Assembly (NCBI RefSeq): GCF_013408565.1 | Contig: NZ_JACBZX010000001.1 | Span: forward strand, 248,001-312,000 | Origin: Janibacter alkaliphilus | GTDB taxonomy: Bacteria; Actinomycetota; Actinomycetes; Actinomycetales; Dermatophilaceae | Reading direction: 5' to 3' | Length of the DNA: 64,000 nucleotides | Part shown: positions 17,746 through 27,730 of the stretch, one piece after another | Layout of the letters: each line of letters starts with the position of its first letter | How positions within the stretch are numbered: position 1 is the stretch's first letter | Position numbers and translations under genes: made by a program | Notes under the pieces: model-generated | Seen by the model: only the letters and a program-made list of their open reading frames with translations | Database searches by the model: none | Told to the model about the DNA's origin: nothing

Positions 17746-18948
17746 GTGAAGGTGCTGCTGCTGGAGAACATCCACGAGGTCGCTCACGAGGCGCTGGTCG
17801 ACGCCGGCTACACGGTCGACACCCGCTCCGGGGCGCTCGACGAGACCGAGCTCATCGAGGCGCTCGAGGGCGTCGACATGCTCGGCATCCGGTCCAAGAC
17901 CCAGATCACCGCCGAGGTGCTGCGCGCCCGGCCCGAGCTGCAGGCGATCGGTGCCTTCTGCATCGGCACCAACCAGATCGACCTGGAGGAGGCGGCCCAG
18001 GCCGGGACCGTCGTCTTCAACGCCCCCTTCTCCAACACCCGCAGCGTCGTCGAGCTGGCGATGGCCGAGATCATCTCGATGGCCCGCCACCTCACCGACA
18101 AGAACGCCGCGCTGCACGCCGGCGTCTGGGACAAGTCGGCGAAGGGGGCCCACGAGGTCCGCGGCCGCAGCCTGGGCATCGTCGGCTACGGCAACATCGG
18201 CAGCCAGCTCTCGGTGATCGCCGAGGCCTTCGGCATGCACGTCAGCTACTACGACCTCGACGACAAGCTGCCGCTGGGCAACGCGCGCCGCTGCGACAGC
18301 CTCGAGGAGCTGCTGCAGTCCTGCGAGACGGTCACCCTGCACGTCGACGGGCGCAACGGCAACGCCGGCAACTTCGGCGCCGAGCAGTTCGCGCTGATGC
18401 GTCCGCGCAGCCTCTTCCTCAACCTCTCCCGCGGATTCGTCGTCGACCTCGAGGCGCTGCGGGACAGTCTCGTCAGCGGGCACGTCGCCGGCGCCGCGGT
18501 GGACGTCTTCCCGAGCGAGCCGAAGTCGGCCGGGGACCCCTTCACCTCGTGCCTGCAGGGCCTGCCGAACGTCATCCTCACCCCGCACGTCGGCGGCTCC
18601 ACCGAGGAGGCGCAGTACGACATCGGGCGCTACGTCTCGGCCAAGCTGCGTGACTACCAGAGCACCGGGGCGACGACCATGTCGGTCAACGTGCCCGGGG
18701 TGACCGCCCCCCAGGCGGTCGGCGACACCCGGATCCTGCACCTGCACCGCAACGTGCCGGGGGTGCTGGCCCGGGTCAACACGATCCTCTCCGAGGGCGG
18801 CGCCAACATCGACGGCCAGCAGCTGTCGACGAAGGGCGAGTACGGCTACGCCGTCACCGACCTCGCCGGGTCGGTGGACCAGGCGGTCGTCGACCGGCTG
18901 CGCGCGCTGGAGGAGACCGTCGAGGTCCGCCTCATCAGCACGCTCTGA
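17746..18948 (+). CDS. serA: D-3-phosphoglycerate dehydrogenase (short, ACT-domain type)
   Basis: 400 residues: first enzyme of serine synthesis, oxidising 3-phosphoglycerate with NAD. Seen: KVLLLENIHEVAHEALVDAGY, AFCIGTNQIDLEEA, the Rossmann motif LGIVGYGNIGSQLSVIAEAFGM with Asp (YYDLDDK) after it, NLSRGFVVDLEAL (active-site Arg), and the catalytic His in TPHVGGSTEEAQ. A C-terminal ACT domain (about 328-400, VPGVLARVNTILSEGGANI) is the serine feedback site. It is the E. coli-like size; the long actinobacterial type with an extra ASB domain is about 530. GTG at 17746 is taken because TACAGT (17732-17737) lies just upstream; GTGs at 17737 and 17740 are in frame. Confidence 0.93.
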   Translation: MKVLLLENIHEVAHEALVDAGYTVDTRSGALDETELIEALEGVDMLGIRSKTQITAEVLRARPELQAIGAFCIGTNQIDLEEAAQAGTVVFNAPFSNTRSVVELAMAEIISMARHLTDKNAALHAGVWDKSAKGAHEVRGRSLGIVGYGNIGSQLSVIAEAFGMHVSYYDLDDKLPLGNARRCDSLEELLQSCETVTLHVDGRNGNAGNFGAEQFALMRPRSLFLNLSRGFVVDLEALRDSLVSGHVAGAAVDVFPSEPKSAGDPFTSCLQGLPNVILTPHVGGSTEEAQYDIGRYVSAKLRDYQSTGATTMSVNVPGVTAPQAVGDTRILHLHRNVPGVLARVNTILSEGGANIDGQQLSTKGEYGYAVTDLAGSVDQAVVDRLRALEETVEVRLISTL

Positions 18949-18992
18949 ACGACAGCACGCTCTGAGGGACGCGCTCGGAGGCGGCTCGTCGC

Positions 18993-19898
18993 TCAGCTCG
19001 CGGCGACCTCGGGCTCGGCCCGACGCTCCCCCAGCAGCGCAGCCACCCGCCGCGGCGGGCGCTGGGCCAGCACCAGCCCGGCCAGCACGACCCCTGCGCC
19101 GGCGAGCTCGAGCAGGCTGGGCTGCTCGCCGCGCACCGCCCAGCCGAGCAGCAGCGCCACCGGCGGCACCGCCAGCACCCAGGAGACGACCCGCGAGCTC
19201 GGGTAGCGGTGCATCAGCGAGTAGAAGATGCCGTAGCCGACCAGGGTGGAGACCACCGCGGTCCACAGCGCCGAGACCAGCGGCCGCCAGCCGAGATCGG
19301 TGACGGTGGCCACGACGACCGCCGGCCCGTCGACCACCAGCGACAGCGCGATCATCGGCAGCGGCACGACGAGCGAGGACCAGACGACGAGGCCGAGACC
19401 GCCGGAGACGCCGCGGGCCCGGACGAGCACGTTGCCGGCGGCCCAGCTGAGCCCGGCGAGCAGGCACAGCGCGAAGGGGACGAGGCTCGCCGAGGCCTGC
19501 CCGGCCGCGACGGGCACCATCCCGACGAGAGCGAGGGCGATGCCGGCGGCGACGGTGCGGCTCACCCGCTCCCCCAGGACCAGCGCGGCGCCGAGGATGG
19601 TCAGCGGCACCTGGACCTGCAGCACGAGCGCGGCCATGCCGCTGGGCATACCCAGGTGCAGCGCGAGGTAGAGGAAGCCGAACTGGCCCACCGAGATGCC
19701 CGCGCCGACCCCGGCCAGCACCCACCAGGACACCGCCGGGCGGGGCACGAGCAGGATCGCCGGCAGCAGCACGAGGAGGAAGCGCAGCGCGGCGAAGAGG
19801 AAGGGCGGGACCCCTTCGAGGCCCCAGTCCATGACGATGAAGTTGCTGCCCCAGATGAGGGCCATCAGGGCAGCGAGGGCGGTGTCACGGCGGGTCAT
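18993..19898 (-). CDS. EamA/DMT-family membrane transporter
   Basis: 301 residues with ten hydrophobic helices in two EamA repeats: the first starts ALAALMALIWGSNFIVMDWGL and the second ALCLLAGLSWAAGNVLVRARG. The WGSNF motif is the standard opening of the drug/metabolite superfamily (RhaT/YdcZ/YedA group). Such proteins mostly export amino acids or other metabolites; the substrate cannot be told. ATG at 19898 is preferred because GAGG lies 9 nt upstream; another ATG at 19907 is in frame. It is divergent from a LysR gene whose product most likely controls it. Confidence 0.85.
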   Translation of the reverse strand: MTRRDTALAALMALIWGSNFIVMDWGLEGVPPFLFAALRFLLVLLPAILLVPRPAVSWWVLAGVGAGISVGQFGFLYLALHLGMPSGMAALVLQVQVPLTILGAALVLGERVSRTVAAGIALALVGMVPVAAGQASASLVPFALCLLAGLSWAAGNVLVRARGVSGGLGLVVWSSLVVPLPMIALSLVVDGPAVVVATVTDLGWRPLVSALWTAVVSTLVGYGIFYSLMHRYPSSRVVSWVLAVPPVALLLGWAVRGEQPSLLELAGAGVVLAGLVLAQRPPRRVAALLGERRAEPEVAAS

Positions 19899-19950
19899 GA
19901 GAGCCATCCTCACGCGCCGATCCATGCAGCACCAGCGAATGATCGCACCT

Positions 19951-19982
19951 AGATCCATGTACGGTGAGTACATGATGGATCT
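19951..19982. promoter_or_regulatory. Inverted repeat at the LysR/EamA divergent promoter
   Basis: AGATCCATGTAC (19951-19962) and GTACATGATGGATCT (19968-19982) match as an inverted repeat if the ATG at 19975 is treated as a 3-nt insertion. It overlaps the lysR start codons. It could be the LysR operator (autoregulation) or an mRNA hairpin over the start. Confidence 0.45.
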
Positions 19983-20862
19983 GGCGGCGGTGAGCACCCT
20001 GCGCGCGGTGGCCGAGCACGGCACGGTGATCGCCGCGGCCGAGGCGATCGGGTACACCCCCAGCGCCGTCTCCCAGCAGGTCAAACGCCTGGAGCGCCAG
20101 CTCGGGCTGCCGCTGCTGGAGCGGGTCGGCCGCGGGGTGATGCTCACCGACCACGGGCGCCAGCTGTGCGAGGCCGGCGGCGAGGTGCTCGCCCACGTCG
20201 AGGCCGTGCAGGCACGCATCCACGCCGAGGTGGGGCAGGTCAGCGGCCACCTGCGGGTGGCCGCCTTCTCCACGGCGATCCGCGGCATGCTGGCGCCGGT
20301 GGCCAGCCGGCTGCTGCGCGAGCACCCCGGGCTCGAGCTGACCCTGACCGACACCGAGCCCTGGGCCGCGGTCGACGTCGTCGCCTCCGGCCGGGCGGAG
20401 ATCGGCGTCGCCCACTCCTGGGGCGAGATGGCCCTGGTCATCCCCGAGCACGTCGTGGCCACCCCGGTGCACCACGACATCGCCGACGTCGTCGTGCCGG
20501 CGGAGCACCCGCTCGCCGAGCAGACCGAGGTGGCCGCGGCCGCACTCGTGGAGGAACGCTGGGTGGCCACCCCGGAGGGCACGATCTGCCGGCAGTGGCT
20601 GGACCACATGCACGGCCTGGCCGGGCGCCGCCCGCGGGTGACGCACGTCTCGCCCGAGTACGACGTGCACCTGGCGATGGTTGCGGCCGGCCTGGGCGTG
20701 GCGCTGGTGCCGCGGATGGGGCGCTCGCCGCTGCCCGAGGCCACCCGGGCGCTGCGGGTGCGCGACCCGGAGCCCACCCGTGAGGTGGTCGCCCTGCACC
20801 GCCGCTCGATGACCAGCTCCCCCGCCGTGCAGGCCGTCGTCGAGGCCCTGGCTGCGGGCTGA
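19975..20862 (+). CDS. LysR-family transcriptional regulator
   Basis: 295 residues. The N-terminal winged helix is textbook: DLAAVSTLRAVAEHGTVIAAAEAIGYTPSAVSQQVKRLERQLGLPLLERVGRGVMLTDHG. The rest is the substrate-binding effector domain (GHLRVAAFSTAIRGMLAPVASRLL, LTLTDTEPWAAVDVVASGRAEIGVAHSW, VAAGLGVALVPRMG). ATG at 19975 is preceded by GGTGAG at six bases; ATGs at 19972 and 19957 are also in frame. It is divergent from the EamA transporter gene and probably switches it in answer to an exported metabolite (inference). Confidence 0.9.
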   Translation: MDLAAVSTLRAVAEHGTVIAAAEAIGYTPSAVSQQVKRLERQLGLPLLERVGRGVMLTDHGRQLCEAGGEVLAHVEAVQARIHAEVGQVSGHLRVAAFSTAIRGMLAPVASRLLREHPGLELTLTDTEPWAAVDVVASGRAEIGVAHSWGEMALVIPEHVVATPVHHDIADVVVPAEHPLAEQTEVAAAALVEERWVATPEGTICRQWLDHMHGLAGRRPRVTHVSPEYDVHLAMVAAGLGVALVPRMGRSPLPEATRALRVRDPEPTREVVALHRRSMTSSPAVQAVVEALAAG

Positions 20863-20868
20863 GAACGA

Positions 20869-20910
20869 CGACGGGGGCGGCCCACCGGTGAGGTGGTGCC
20901 GCCCCCGTCG
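20869..20910. terminator. Bidirectional terminator between lysR and groL
   Basis: CGACGGGGGCGGC (20869-20881) pairs perfectly with 20898-20910; the loop holds a further CCACC/GGTGG stem. It serves two convergent genes. Confidence 0.8.
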
Positions 20911-20943
20911 GGGTCGTCGGCGATGGTGCGCCGACCGGGTCGG

Positions 20944-22689
<1,746 letters not shown>

Positions 22690-22703
22690 TCACGACAGGG
22701 TCG

Positions 22704-23000
22704 TCAGCCGACGATCGCGAGCACGTCGCGGGCGCTGAGGATGAGGTAGTCGGCGCCGCCGTGCTTGACCTCGGTGCCGCCGTACTTGCTGTAGATGACG
22801 CGGTCGCCGACGGAGATGTCCATCGGGACGCGCTCGTCACCGTCGTCGTTGAAGCGGCCGGGGCCGACGGCGACGACCTCGCCCTCCTGCGGCTTCTCCT
22901 TGGCGGTGTCCGGGATGACGAGACCGGAGGCCGTGGTCTGCTCGGCGTCGACCGCCTGCACGACGATGCGGTCCTCGAGCGGCTTGAGCGAAACCGACAC
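22704..23000 (-). CDS. groS: Co-chaperonin GroES
   Basis: 98 residues from GTG at 23000, placed behind an excellent AGAAGGAG site. Full GroES sequence: [46 protein letters not shown], the mobile loop ([12 protein letters not shown]) that contacts GroEL, and the ending [24 protein letters not shown]. It forms the heptameric lid of the GroEL chamber. It is first gene of the groES-groEL operon; twin CIRCE operators and a clear sigma-A promoter lie 90-165 nt upstream. Confidence 0.97.
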   Translation of the reverse strand: MSVSLKPLEDRIVVQAVDAEQTTASGLVIPDTAKEKPQEGEVVAVGPGRFNDDGDERVPMDISVGDRVIYSKYGGTEVKHGGADYLILSARDVLAIVG

Positions 23001-23091
23001 GATGGCTCCTTCTGTTGGTTCACGAGTGCTGATGAGGTTGGCGGGTGCTCGTGCCGGACGCCGTCGCGGGGGTCGCCCAGCCGGTCGCACT

Positions 23092-23118
23092 CTGGCACTC
23101 ACCAACGGCGAGTGCCAG
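23092..23118. promoter_or_regulatory. CIRCE operator 1 (HrcA)
   Basis: CTGGCACTC - 9 nt - GAGTGCCAG, a perfect inverted repeat with the exact CIRCE spacing (consensus TTAGCACTC-N9-GAGTGCTAA). It lies just downstream of the groES promoter. Confidence 0.93.
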
Positions 23119-23123
23119 GTCTC

Positions 23124-23153
23124 AATCTATGCACCTGGTTGGCACTCGGTCAA
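23124..23153 (-). promoter_or_regulatory. groES-groEL promoter
   Basis: On the minus strand TTGACC (23148-23153) and TAGATT (23124-23129) are separated by 18 bases. The -35 box sits inside CIRCE 2 and the -10 box between the two CIRCE elements, so HrcA would block RNA polymerase directly. Confidence 0.8.
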
Positions 23154-23165
23154 CCTGAGTGCCAG
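23139..23165. promoter_or_regulatory. CIRCE operator 2 (HrcA)
   Basis: TTGGCACTC - 9 nt - GAGTGCCAG, covering the -35 box of the groES promoter. Start-to-start distance to CIRCE 1 is 47 bp. Confidence 0.92.
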
Positions 23166-23267
23166 CGGCGTGGGCGGCGGCTCGACCGGCCCGCCCGGGA
23201 CCCGTACCCGGACCGTGACCGCAGCACGGCCCCGGCGCTGTCGCACGAGCCCCACGAAGGGTCTATC

Positions 23268-23281
23268 GTGACGGCCGTCAC
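23268..23281. promoter_or_regulatory. Palindromic operator candidate before the tct operon
   Basis: GTGACGGCCGTCAC is a perfect 14-bp palindrome. It overlaps a possible -10 box TATCGT (23264-23269) and lies 64 nt before the tctC ATG, which fits a repressor or response-regulator site for the transporter operon. The rest of 23166-23344 shows no gene. Confidence 0.45.
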
Positions 23282-23344
23282 ACCTGGTGGCGGGCCTGTC
23301 GACCGTGCACCGGACCACCGACGCGGACAGACGACGAGGTCACC

Positions 23345-24376
23345 ATGCCGGACCAGCCGGAGCAGCCGCCCCCGACGGCCACCGAGGCCACCAGCCGCCG
23401 CACCGTGCTGCGGGCCGGCGCCGGGGTGCTGGGGCTGGCGGTCATCGGCGCGGCCGCCTACGACGCCGCCTCCTCAGGCGGCGGATCCGGCGCCCGCACC
23501 AACCTCACCCTGGTCGCCCCGGCCAGCGCCGGGGGCGGCTGGGACAGCGCCGCCCGGGAGGCGCAGCAGGCGCTGCGCGCCAACGCCATCGTCACCAACA
23601 GCACGGTGCTCAACATCCCGGGCGCCGGGGGGACCATCGGCCTCAGCGAGGTCGTCAACTCGCTGCGCGGCGACGCCACCAACCTCATGGTCATGGGGAT
23701 GGTCATGCTCGGAGCCATCGAGGTCAACGGCTCCGGGGTGACCATGGAGGAGGTCACCCCGATCGCCCGGCTCACCGACGACTACGACGTCGTCGTCGTC
23801 CCCGCCGACTCGCCGCTGCAGTCGATGGACGACCTCGTCGCCGAGTGGACCCAGGACCCCAGCGGCTTCACCTGGGGCGGCGGCTCGCTCGGCTCGGTCG
23901 ACCAGATGATCATCGCCCAGCTCGCCCTCGGCGAGGAGATCGACCCGCCCGACGTCAGCTACCTCGCCTACTCCGGCGGCGGCGAGCTGGCCACCTCGCT
24001 GCTCTCGGGGACGATCCGCGCCTCGGTCAGCGGCTACCAGGACTTCAAGGACCAGGTGGACGCCGGCCGGCTGCGCGCGCTGGCGGTGTGCGCCCCGGAG
24101 CCGGTGGACATCATCGACCTGCCCACGCTGCGCGACGAGGGCTACGACGTGAGCATCACCAACTGGCGCGGCGTCGTCGCCCCACCGGGCATCACCGACG
24201 AGGAGCGCGCCGAGCTCGAGGCCATCGTCACCGAGTGGGTGCAGACCCCGGAGTGGCAGGACGCGATCACCCGCAACCAGTGGACCAACACCTTCCTCGT
24301 CGGCGCCGAGTTCGAGACCTACCTGCAGGAGCAGACCGAGTACGTCGCCGGCATCTGGGAAGAGTTCGGCTACTGA
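23345..24376 (+). CDS. tctC: Tripartite tricarboxylate transporter substrate-binding protein
   Basis: 343 residues. It carries a twin-arginine-like export signal (TSRRTVLRAGAGVLGLAVIGAAAYDAAS, residues 16-43), so the folded protein is probably sent out by Tat. The mature part is a TctC/Bug protein: LVAPASAGGGWDSAAREAQQALR, NIPGAGGTIGLSEVVNSLRGD, TPIARLTDDYDVVVVP, WGGGSLGSVDQMIIAQLA, and NWRGVVAPPGITDEERAELEAIV. These bind citrate, tricarballylate or other carboxylates for the TctAB pump. It is first of the tctC-usp-tctB-tctA operon. ATG follows GACGAGGTCACC. The ligand is unknown. Confidence 0.9.
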   Translation: MPDQPEQPPPTATEATSRRTVLRAGAGVLGLAVIGAAAYDAASSGGGSGARTNLTLVAPASAGGGWDSAAREAQQALRANAIVTNSTVLNIPGAGGTIGLSEVVNSLRGDATNLMVMGMVMLGAIEVNGSGVTMEEVTPIARLTDDYDVVVVPADSPLQSMDDLVAEWTQDPSGFTWGGGSLGSVDQMIIAQLALGEEIDPPDVSYLAYSGGGELATSLLSGTIRASVSGYQDFKDQVDAGRLRALAVCAPEPVDIIDLPTLRDEGYDVSITNWRGVVAPPGITDEERAELEAIVTEWVQTPEWQDAITRNQWTNTFLVGAEFETYLQEQTEYVAGIWEEFGY

Positions 24377-24431
24377 TGAGCCGCCGCGACGACCCCACCC
24401 CGAAGACCGCCACCCGGCAGAAGGAGCACCC

Positions 24432-24809
24432 ATGACCGTCCTCGTCGCCTACGCGCACACCCCCGAGGGTGAGGCCGCGCTGCGGCACGGCCGCCGCCTG
24501 GCCAGCAAGGACGGCAGCGACCTGGCCGTCTTCGACCTCGACGAGTCCTCCAGCGCCGACGACCACGGCATCGACCCCACCGTCGCCGACGGCGAGGGCG
24601 AGAGCAGCCGCTGGTACGCCCGGGCCAGCGAGAGCCGCAGCGCTGCCGGCGACCTCCTCGACCTGGCCGCCGAGCTCGACGTCGAGCTGATCGTCGTCGG
24701 GGTCCGCCGCCGCTCCCCCATCGGCAAGCTCGTGCTCGGCTCGAACGCCCAGCAGATCATCATCGACGCCCATGTCCCGGTGCTCGCGGTGAAGTCGGAG
24801 GCGTCGTGA
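24432..24809 (+). CDS. Universal stress protein (UspA fold) inside the tct operon
   Basis: 125 residues, one Usp domain: TVLVAYAHTPEGEAALRHGRRLA at the start, and VELIVVGVRRRSPIGKLVLGSNAQQIIIDAHVPVLAVK at the end. The G-2x-G-9x-G(S/N) nucleotide-binding pattern is represented by GVRRRSPIGKLVLGSNAQ. It is 55 nt after tctC, with AGAAGGAGC before the ATG, and its stop overlaps the tctB GTG by 4 nt, so it is made with the transporter. It may tie transport to energy state or stress, but that is inference. Confidence 0.85.
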   Translation: MTVLVAYAHTPEGEAALRHGRRLASKDGSDLAVFDLDESSSADDHGIDPTVADGEGESSRWYARASESRSAAGDLLDLAAELDVELIVVGVRRRSPIGKLVLGSNAQQIIIDAHVPVLAVKSEAS

Positions 24810-25351
24810 GCTCCACGGCCGACGCCGTGACCCGGGCGCCCTCGCCCCGGCACGGCGCCTGGACCGGACGCGGCGGACTCGTGCTCGCCGGACTGATGCT
24901 CGCCCTCGGGATCTACCTCACCCTCGGCATCGTGACGATGGAGGTGCCCGAAGGGGCGGAGAGCCCGGGTCCCACCTTCGTCCCCACCATCGTCGCCGTC
25001 GGCTGCTACCTGCTGGCCGCGCTCATCGCCTGGCAGACCTGGCGGCACCCGGAGGACCCGACGCACGAGGAGCCGCTGGACGCCTACGGCGGTGAGCACG
25101 CCACCTTCAGCGACTGGCGCGCGGTGGGCATCTGCGTGCTCGGCTTCCTCGCCTTCGCGCTGCTGCTGCAGCCGCTGGGCTGGATCCTCGCGGCGGCCCT
25201 GCTCTTCTGGTCGGTGGCGGTGGCGATGGGCTCGCGCAAGGGGCTGACCGACGTGGCCGTGGCGCTGGTGATGTCCAGCGTCGTCCAGCTGGCCTTCTCG
25301 GCCGGGCTCGGCCTCAACCTGCCGGCCGGCATCCTCGAGGGGGTCGTGTAG
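24806..25351 (+). CDS. tctB: Tripartite tricarboxylate transporter small membrane subunit
   Basis: 181 residues with four hydrophobic helices (RGGLVLAGLMLALGIYLTLG, FVPTIVAVGCYLLAALIAWQTW, VGICVLGFLAFALLLQPLGWILAAALLFWSVAVAMG and a last one). A charged cytoplasmic loop follows helix 2. GPTFVPTIVA with a PLGW turn is the TctB pattern. It starts at GTG overlapping the usp stop (GTGA), 3 nt before tctA. With TctA it forms the membrane unit of the transporter. Confidence 0.9.
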   Translation: MSSTADAVTRAPSPRHGAWTGRGGLVLAGLMLALGIYLTLGIVTMEVPEGAESPGPTFVPTIVAVGCYLLAALIAWQTWRHPEDPTHEEPLDAYGGEHATFSDWRAVGICVLGFLAFALLLQPLGWILAAALLFWSVAVAMGSRKGLTDVAVALVMSSVVQLAFSAGLGLNLPAGILEGVV

Positions 25352-25354
25352 CCG

Positions 25355-26860
25355 ATGGAGACCCTCGACCTGCTGCTCGGCGGCCTGGGTGACGCGATCA
25401 CCCCGATGAACCTGCTGTGGGTGACCATCGGCTGCCTGCTCGGCACCTCCGTCGGGGTCCTGCCCGGGCTGGGCTCGGCGATGGCGGTCGCGCTGCTGCT
25501 GCCGGTGACCTTCTCGCTGGACCCGACAGCCGCCTTCATCATGTTCGCCGGGGTCTACTTCGGCGGGCTCTTCGGCGACTCGACGATGGCCATCCTCATG
25601 AACACCCCCGGCGGCGGGACAGCCATCGCCAGCACCTTCGAGGGGCACCGGATGGCCCAGCTGGGGCGTGCCCCGCAGGCCCTGGCGACCTCGGCGATCG
25701 GCGCCTTCACCGGCGGCATCATCGCCACCGTCATCGTCGTCTTCTTCGCCCCGCGGCTGGCCGAGCTGGCGCTGCTCTTCGGCCCGGCCGAGTACTTCGC
25801 GCTGTCCGTCTTCGCCTTCCTGGCGATCGCCTCGGTGGTCTCGGACTCGGTGATCAAGGGAATGGCCTCGCTCGTCATCGGCCTCGCCCTGGCGCTCGTC
25901 GGCATCGACGGGATCAGCGGCGCGCAGCGGATGACCTTCGGCAGCGCCGAGCTCTTCGACGGCATCTCGATCATCGTCATCACCGTCGGCACGCTGGCCC
26001 TTGGCGAGGTCTTCCACGTGGCCTCGCGGATCCACCGGCGGCTGCCGCCGGAGGCCCAGGCGATGCAGGGGCGCCCCTTCCTGTCCCGCGCGGAGTTCAA
26101 GGAGGCGATGCCGGCCTGGCTGCGCGGCACCGCCTTCGGCGTCCCCTTCGGTGTCATCCCGGTCGGCGGCGGCGAGGTGCCCACCTTCCTCGCCTACGGC
26201 ACCGAGCGGCGGCTGGACCGCCGCCGCAAGAACCCGCAGTTCGGCAAGGGCGCCATCCGCGGGCTGGCCGCACCGGAGGCCGCGAGCAACGCGACCTCCG
26301 GCACGGCGATGGGCGCTCTGCTGGCCATGGGGCTGCCCACCTCGGCGACCGCGGCGATCATGCTGGCCGCCTTCCGGCAGTACGGGCTGCAGCCGGGTCC
26401 GCTGCTCTTCGAGCGCAGCGCCGATCTCGTCTGGGCGCTGCTGGCGAGCTTCTTCGTCGGGCTGGTCGTGCTGCTCATCATCAACCTGCCCTTCGCCCCG
26501 CTGTGGGCGAAGCTGCTGCTCATCCCCCGGCCGTACCTCTACGCCGGGATCGCCGTCTTCTGCGGGCTCGGCGTCTACGCCACCGCGTCCTCGGTCGCCG
26601 ACCTGCTGCTCGTGCTGGCCATCGCGCTGGTCGGGCTGCTGCTGCGCCGCTTCGGCTACCCGCTGGCGCCGCTGATGATCGGTGTCGTGCTCGGGCCGAT
26701 CGCCGAGACCAGCCTGCGCAACGCGCTCATCGCCAGCGACGGCGACTACGGCACGCTCGTCGGCAGCAGCATCACGATCACCCTCTACGTCGCGCTGCTG
26801 CTCGTCGTGCTGGTCACCGCGGGGGCGAAGGTGCGCGGGCGGCTCTCCCGGGACACCTGA
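25355..26860 (+). CDS. tctA: Tripartite tricarboxylate transporter large membrane subunit
   Basis: 501 residues, about 12 helices, full length for TctA. Family marks: [28 protein letters not shown] near residue 30, [35 protein letters not shown] (the conserved GxxxGGxxxSIxxNxPG-type segment), [41 protein letters not shown], and a closing [31 protein letters not shown]. It moves the carboxylate handed over by TctC, driven by ion gradient. Last gene of the operon. Confidence 0.93.
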   Translation: METLDLLLGGLGDAITPMNLLWVTIGCLLGTSVGVLPGLGSAMAVALLLPVTFSLDPTAAFIMFAGVYFGGLFGDSTMAILMNTPGGGTAIASTFEGHRMAQLGRAPQALATSAIGAFTGGIIATVIVVFFAPRLAELALLFGPAEYFALSVFAFLAIASVVSDSVIKGMASLVIGLALALVGIDGISGAQRMTFGSAELFDGISIIVITVGTLALGEVFHVASRIHRRLPPEAQAMQGRPFLSRAEFKEAMPAWLRGTAFGVPFGVIPVGGGEVPTFLAYGTERRLDRRRKNPQFGKGAIRGLAAPEAASNATSGTAMGALLAMGLPTSATAAIMLAAFRQYGLQPGPLLFERSADLVWALLASFFVGLVVLLIINLPFAPLWAKLLLIPRPYLYAGIAVFCGLGVYATASSVADLLLVLAIALVGLLLRRFGYPLAPLMIGVVLGPIAETSLRNALIASDGDYGTLVGSSITITLYVALLLVVLVTAGAKVRGRLSRDT

Positions 26861-26874
26861 GGTCCCGGGCCCGC

Positions 26875-27375
26875 TCAGACGGGCGTGCCGGGGAGCAGGA
26901 CGACGAAGCGCTCGGCCGTGCAGGTGAGCTCCGTGCCCTCCTCGAGGGAGCGCTCCACCTCGGCGCGGTCGACCTCGACCTCGGAGACCTCGACGCGCGA
27001 GCCGTCCTGCAGGGTGCGTCCGTCGATGCGGACGCCGGTGCCGCCGACGAGCGCGGTCCCCTCGGGCCAGACGACGCCGAGCGGGTCGGCGTCACCGTAG
27101 GCGTCGGCCACCCGCAGGCAGGGGTCGTCCTGCACCGCCGCGACCTCCATCGCCCGGACGGTCACGGCCCGGTACTCCTCGGGGTCGGCCCAGGTCCACC
27201 GGTTCGTCGCCAGCGCCGCCCCGTCGCCCTGGGCCACGGTCGTGACGAAGGTGTAGGGCTCGGTCTCGGCCGCGTCGGCGTCGCCGCCGGTGCAGGCGCC
27301 CAGCAGGGATACCGCGGCAAGGGGCAGCACAGCAGCCAGCGCCCTCGGCGCGCGTGCCGGGCCGGACTCTCTCAT
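26875..27375 (-). CDS. Small secreted lipoprotein of unknown function
   Basis: 166 residues from ATG at 27375. The N-terminus is a lipoprotein signal: basic start (MRESGPARAPR), hydrophobic core, and lipobox LLGAC with the lipidated Cys at about 28. The mature part, about 138 residues, has a pair of cysteines (DDPCLRV and ELTCTAERF) that could form a disulfide. I recognise no domain. An alternative ATG at 27411 adds 12 residues. It is convergent with tctA (14 nt apart) and its upstream region is occupied by the 46-bp repeat cluster. Confidence 0.65.
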   Translation of the reverse strand: MRESGPARAPRALAAVLPLAAVSLLGACTGGDADAAETEPYTFVTTVAQGDGAALATNRWTWADPEEYRAVTVRAMEVAAVQDDPCLRVADAYGDADPLGVVWPEGTALVGGTGVRIDGRTLQDGSRVEVSEVEVDRAEVERSLEEGTELTCTAERFVVLLPGTPV

Positions 27376-27465
27376 TCGCCCCCTGTAGCTCCCCACCTCG
27401 TCATCACCCATCTCGCTCACCCTTCGTCGTCCTCCCACCGTTCACGGTAGACCGGCGTCCTGCCG

Positions 27466-27730
27466 GGTGGAGGTATCTCGACGCGCCCCAGCGCGACCCA
27501 TCACCTCCACCCAGGCGGATCACCTCCACCCGACGCACGGCAACCCCTTCGGTGGAGGTATCTCGGCGGGTGGAGGTATCCCGACGCGCCCTGGCGCGAC
27601 CCATCACCTCCACCCGGCAGCTCGTCCCCTTCGGTGGAGGTATCCCGACGCGCTCAGGCGCGACCCATCACCTCCACCCAGGCGGATCACCTCCACCCAC
27701 CGCACGCCCACCCCCTTCGGTGGAGGCATC
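27466..27730. repeat. 46-bp palindromic repeat family, locus B (three full units)
   Basis: Full 46-bp units lie at 27466-27511, 27569-27614 and 27633-27678, all starting GGTGGAGGTATC and ending TCACCTCCACC, i.e. reversed relative to loci A and C. Half-units occur at 27520-27530, 27551-27562, 27687-27697 and 27719-27730. Each full unit has an inner GCGC stem (CGACGCGCC...GGCGCGACC). The cluster fills the 424-nt gap between the divergent lipoprotein and methyltransferase genes; nothing else is visible there apart from the downstream -10-like GACAAT near 27786. Confidence 0.92.

Noticed and set aside
16954..19725. 923-residue frame running from the racemase gene across serA
   Set aside because: Only the last 231 residues resemble a protein family; the rest is the complement of serA and the transporter gene.
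24449..26035. 528-residue antisense frame across the usp, tctB and tctA genes
   Set aside because: Low-complexity shadow translation crossing three well-supported genes.
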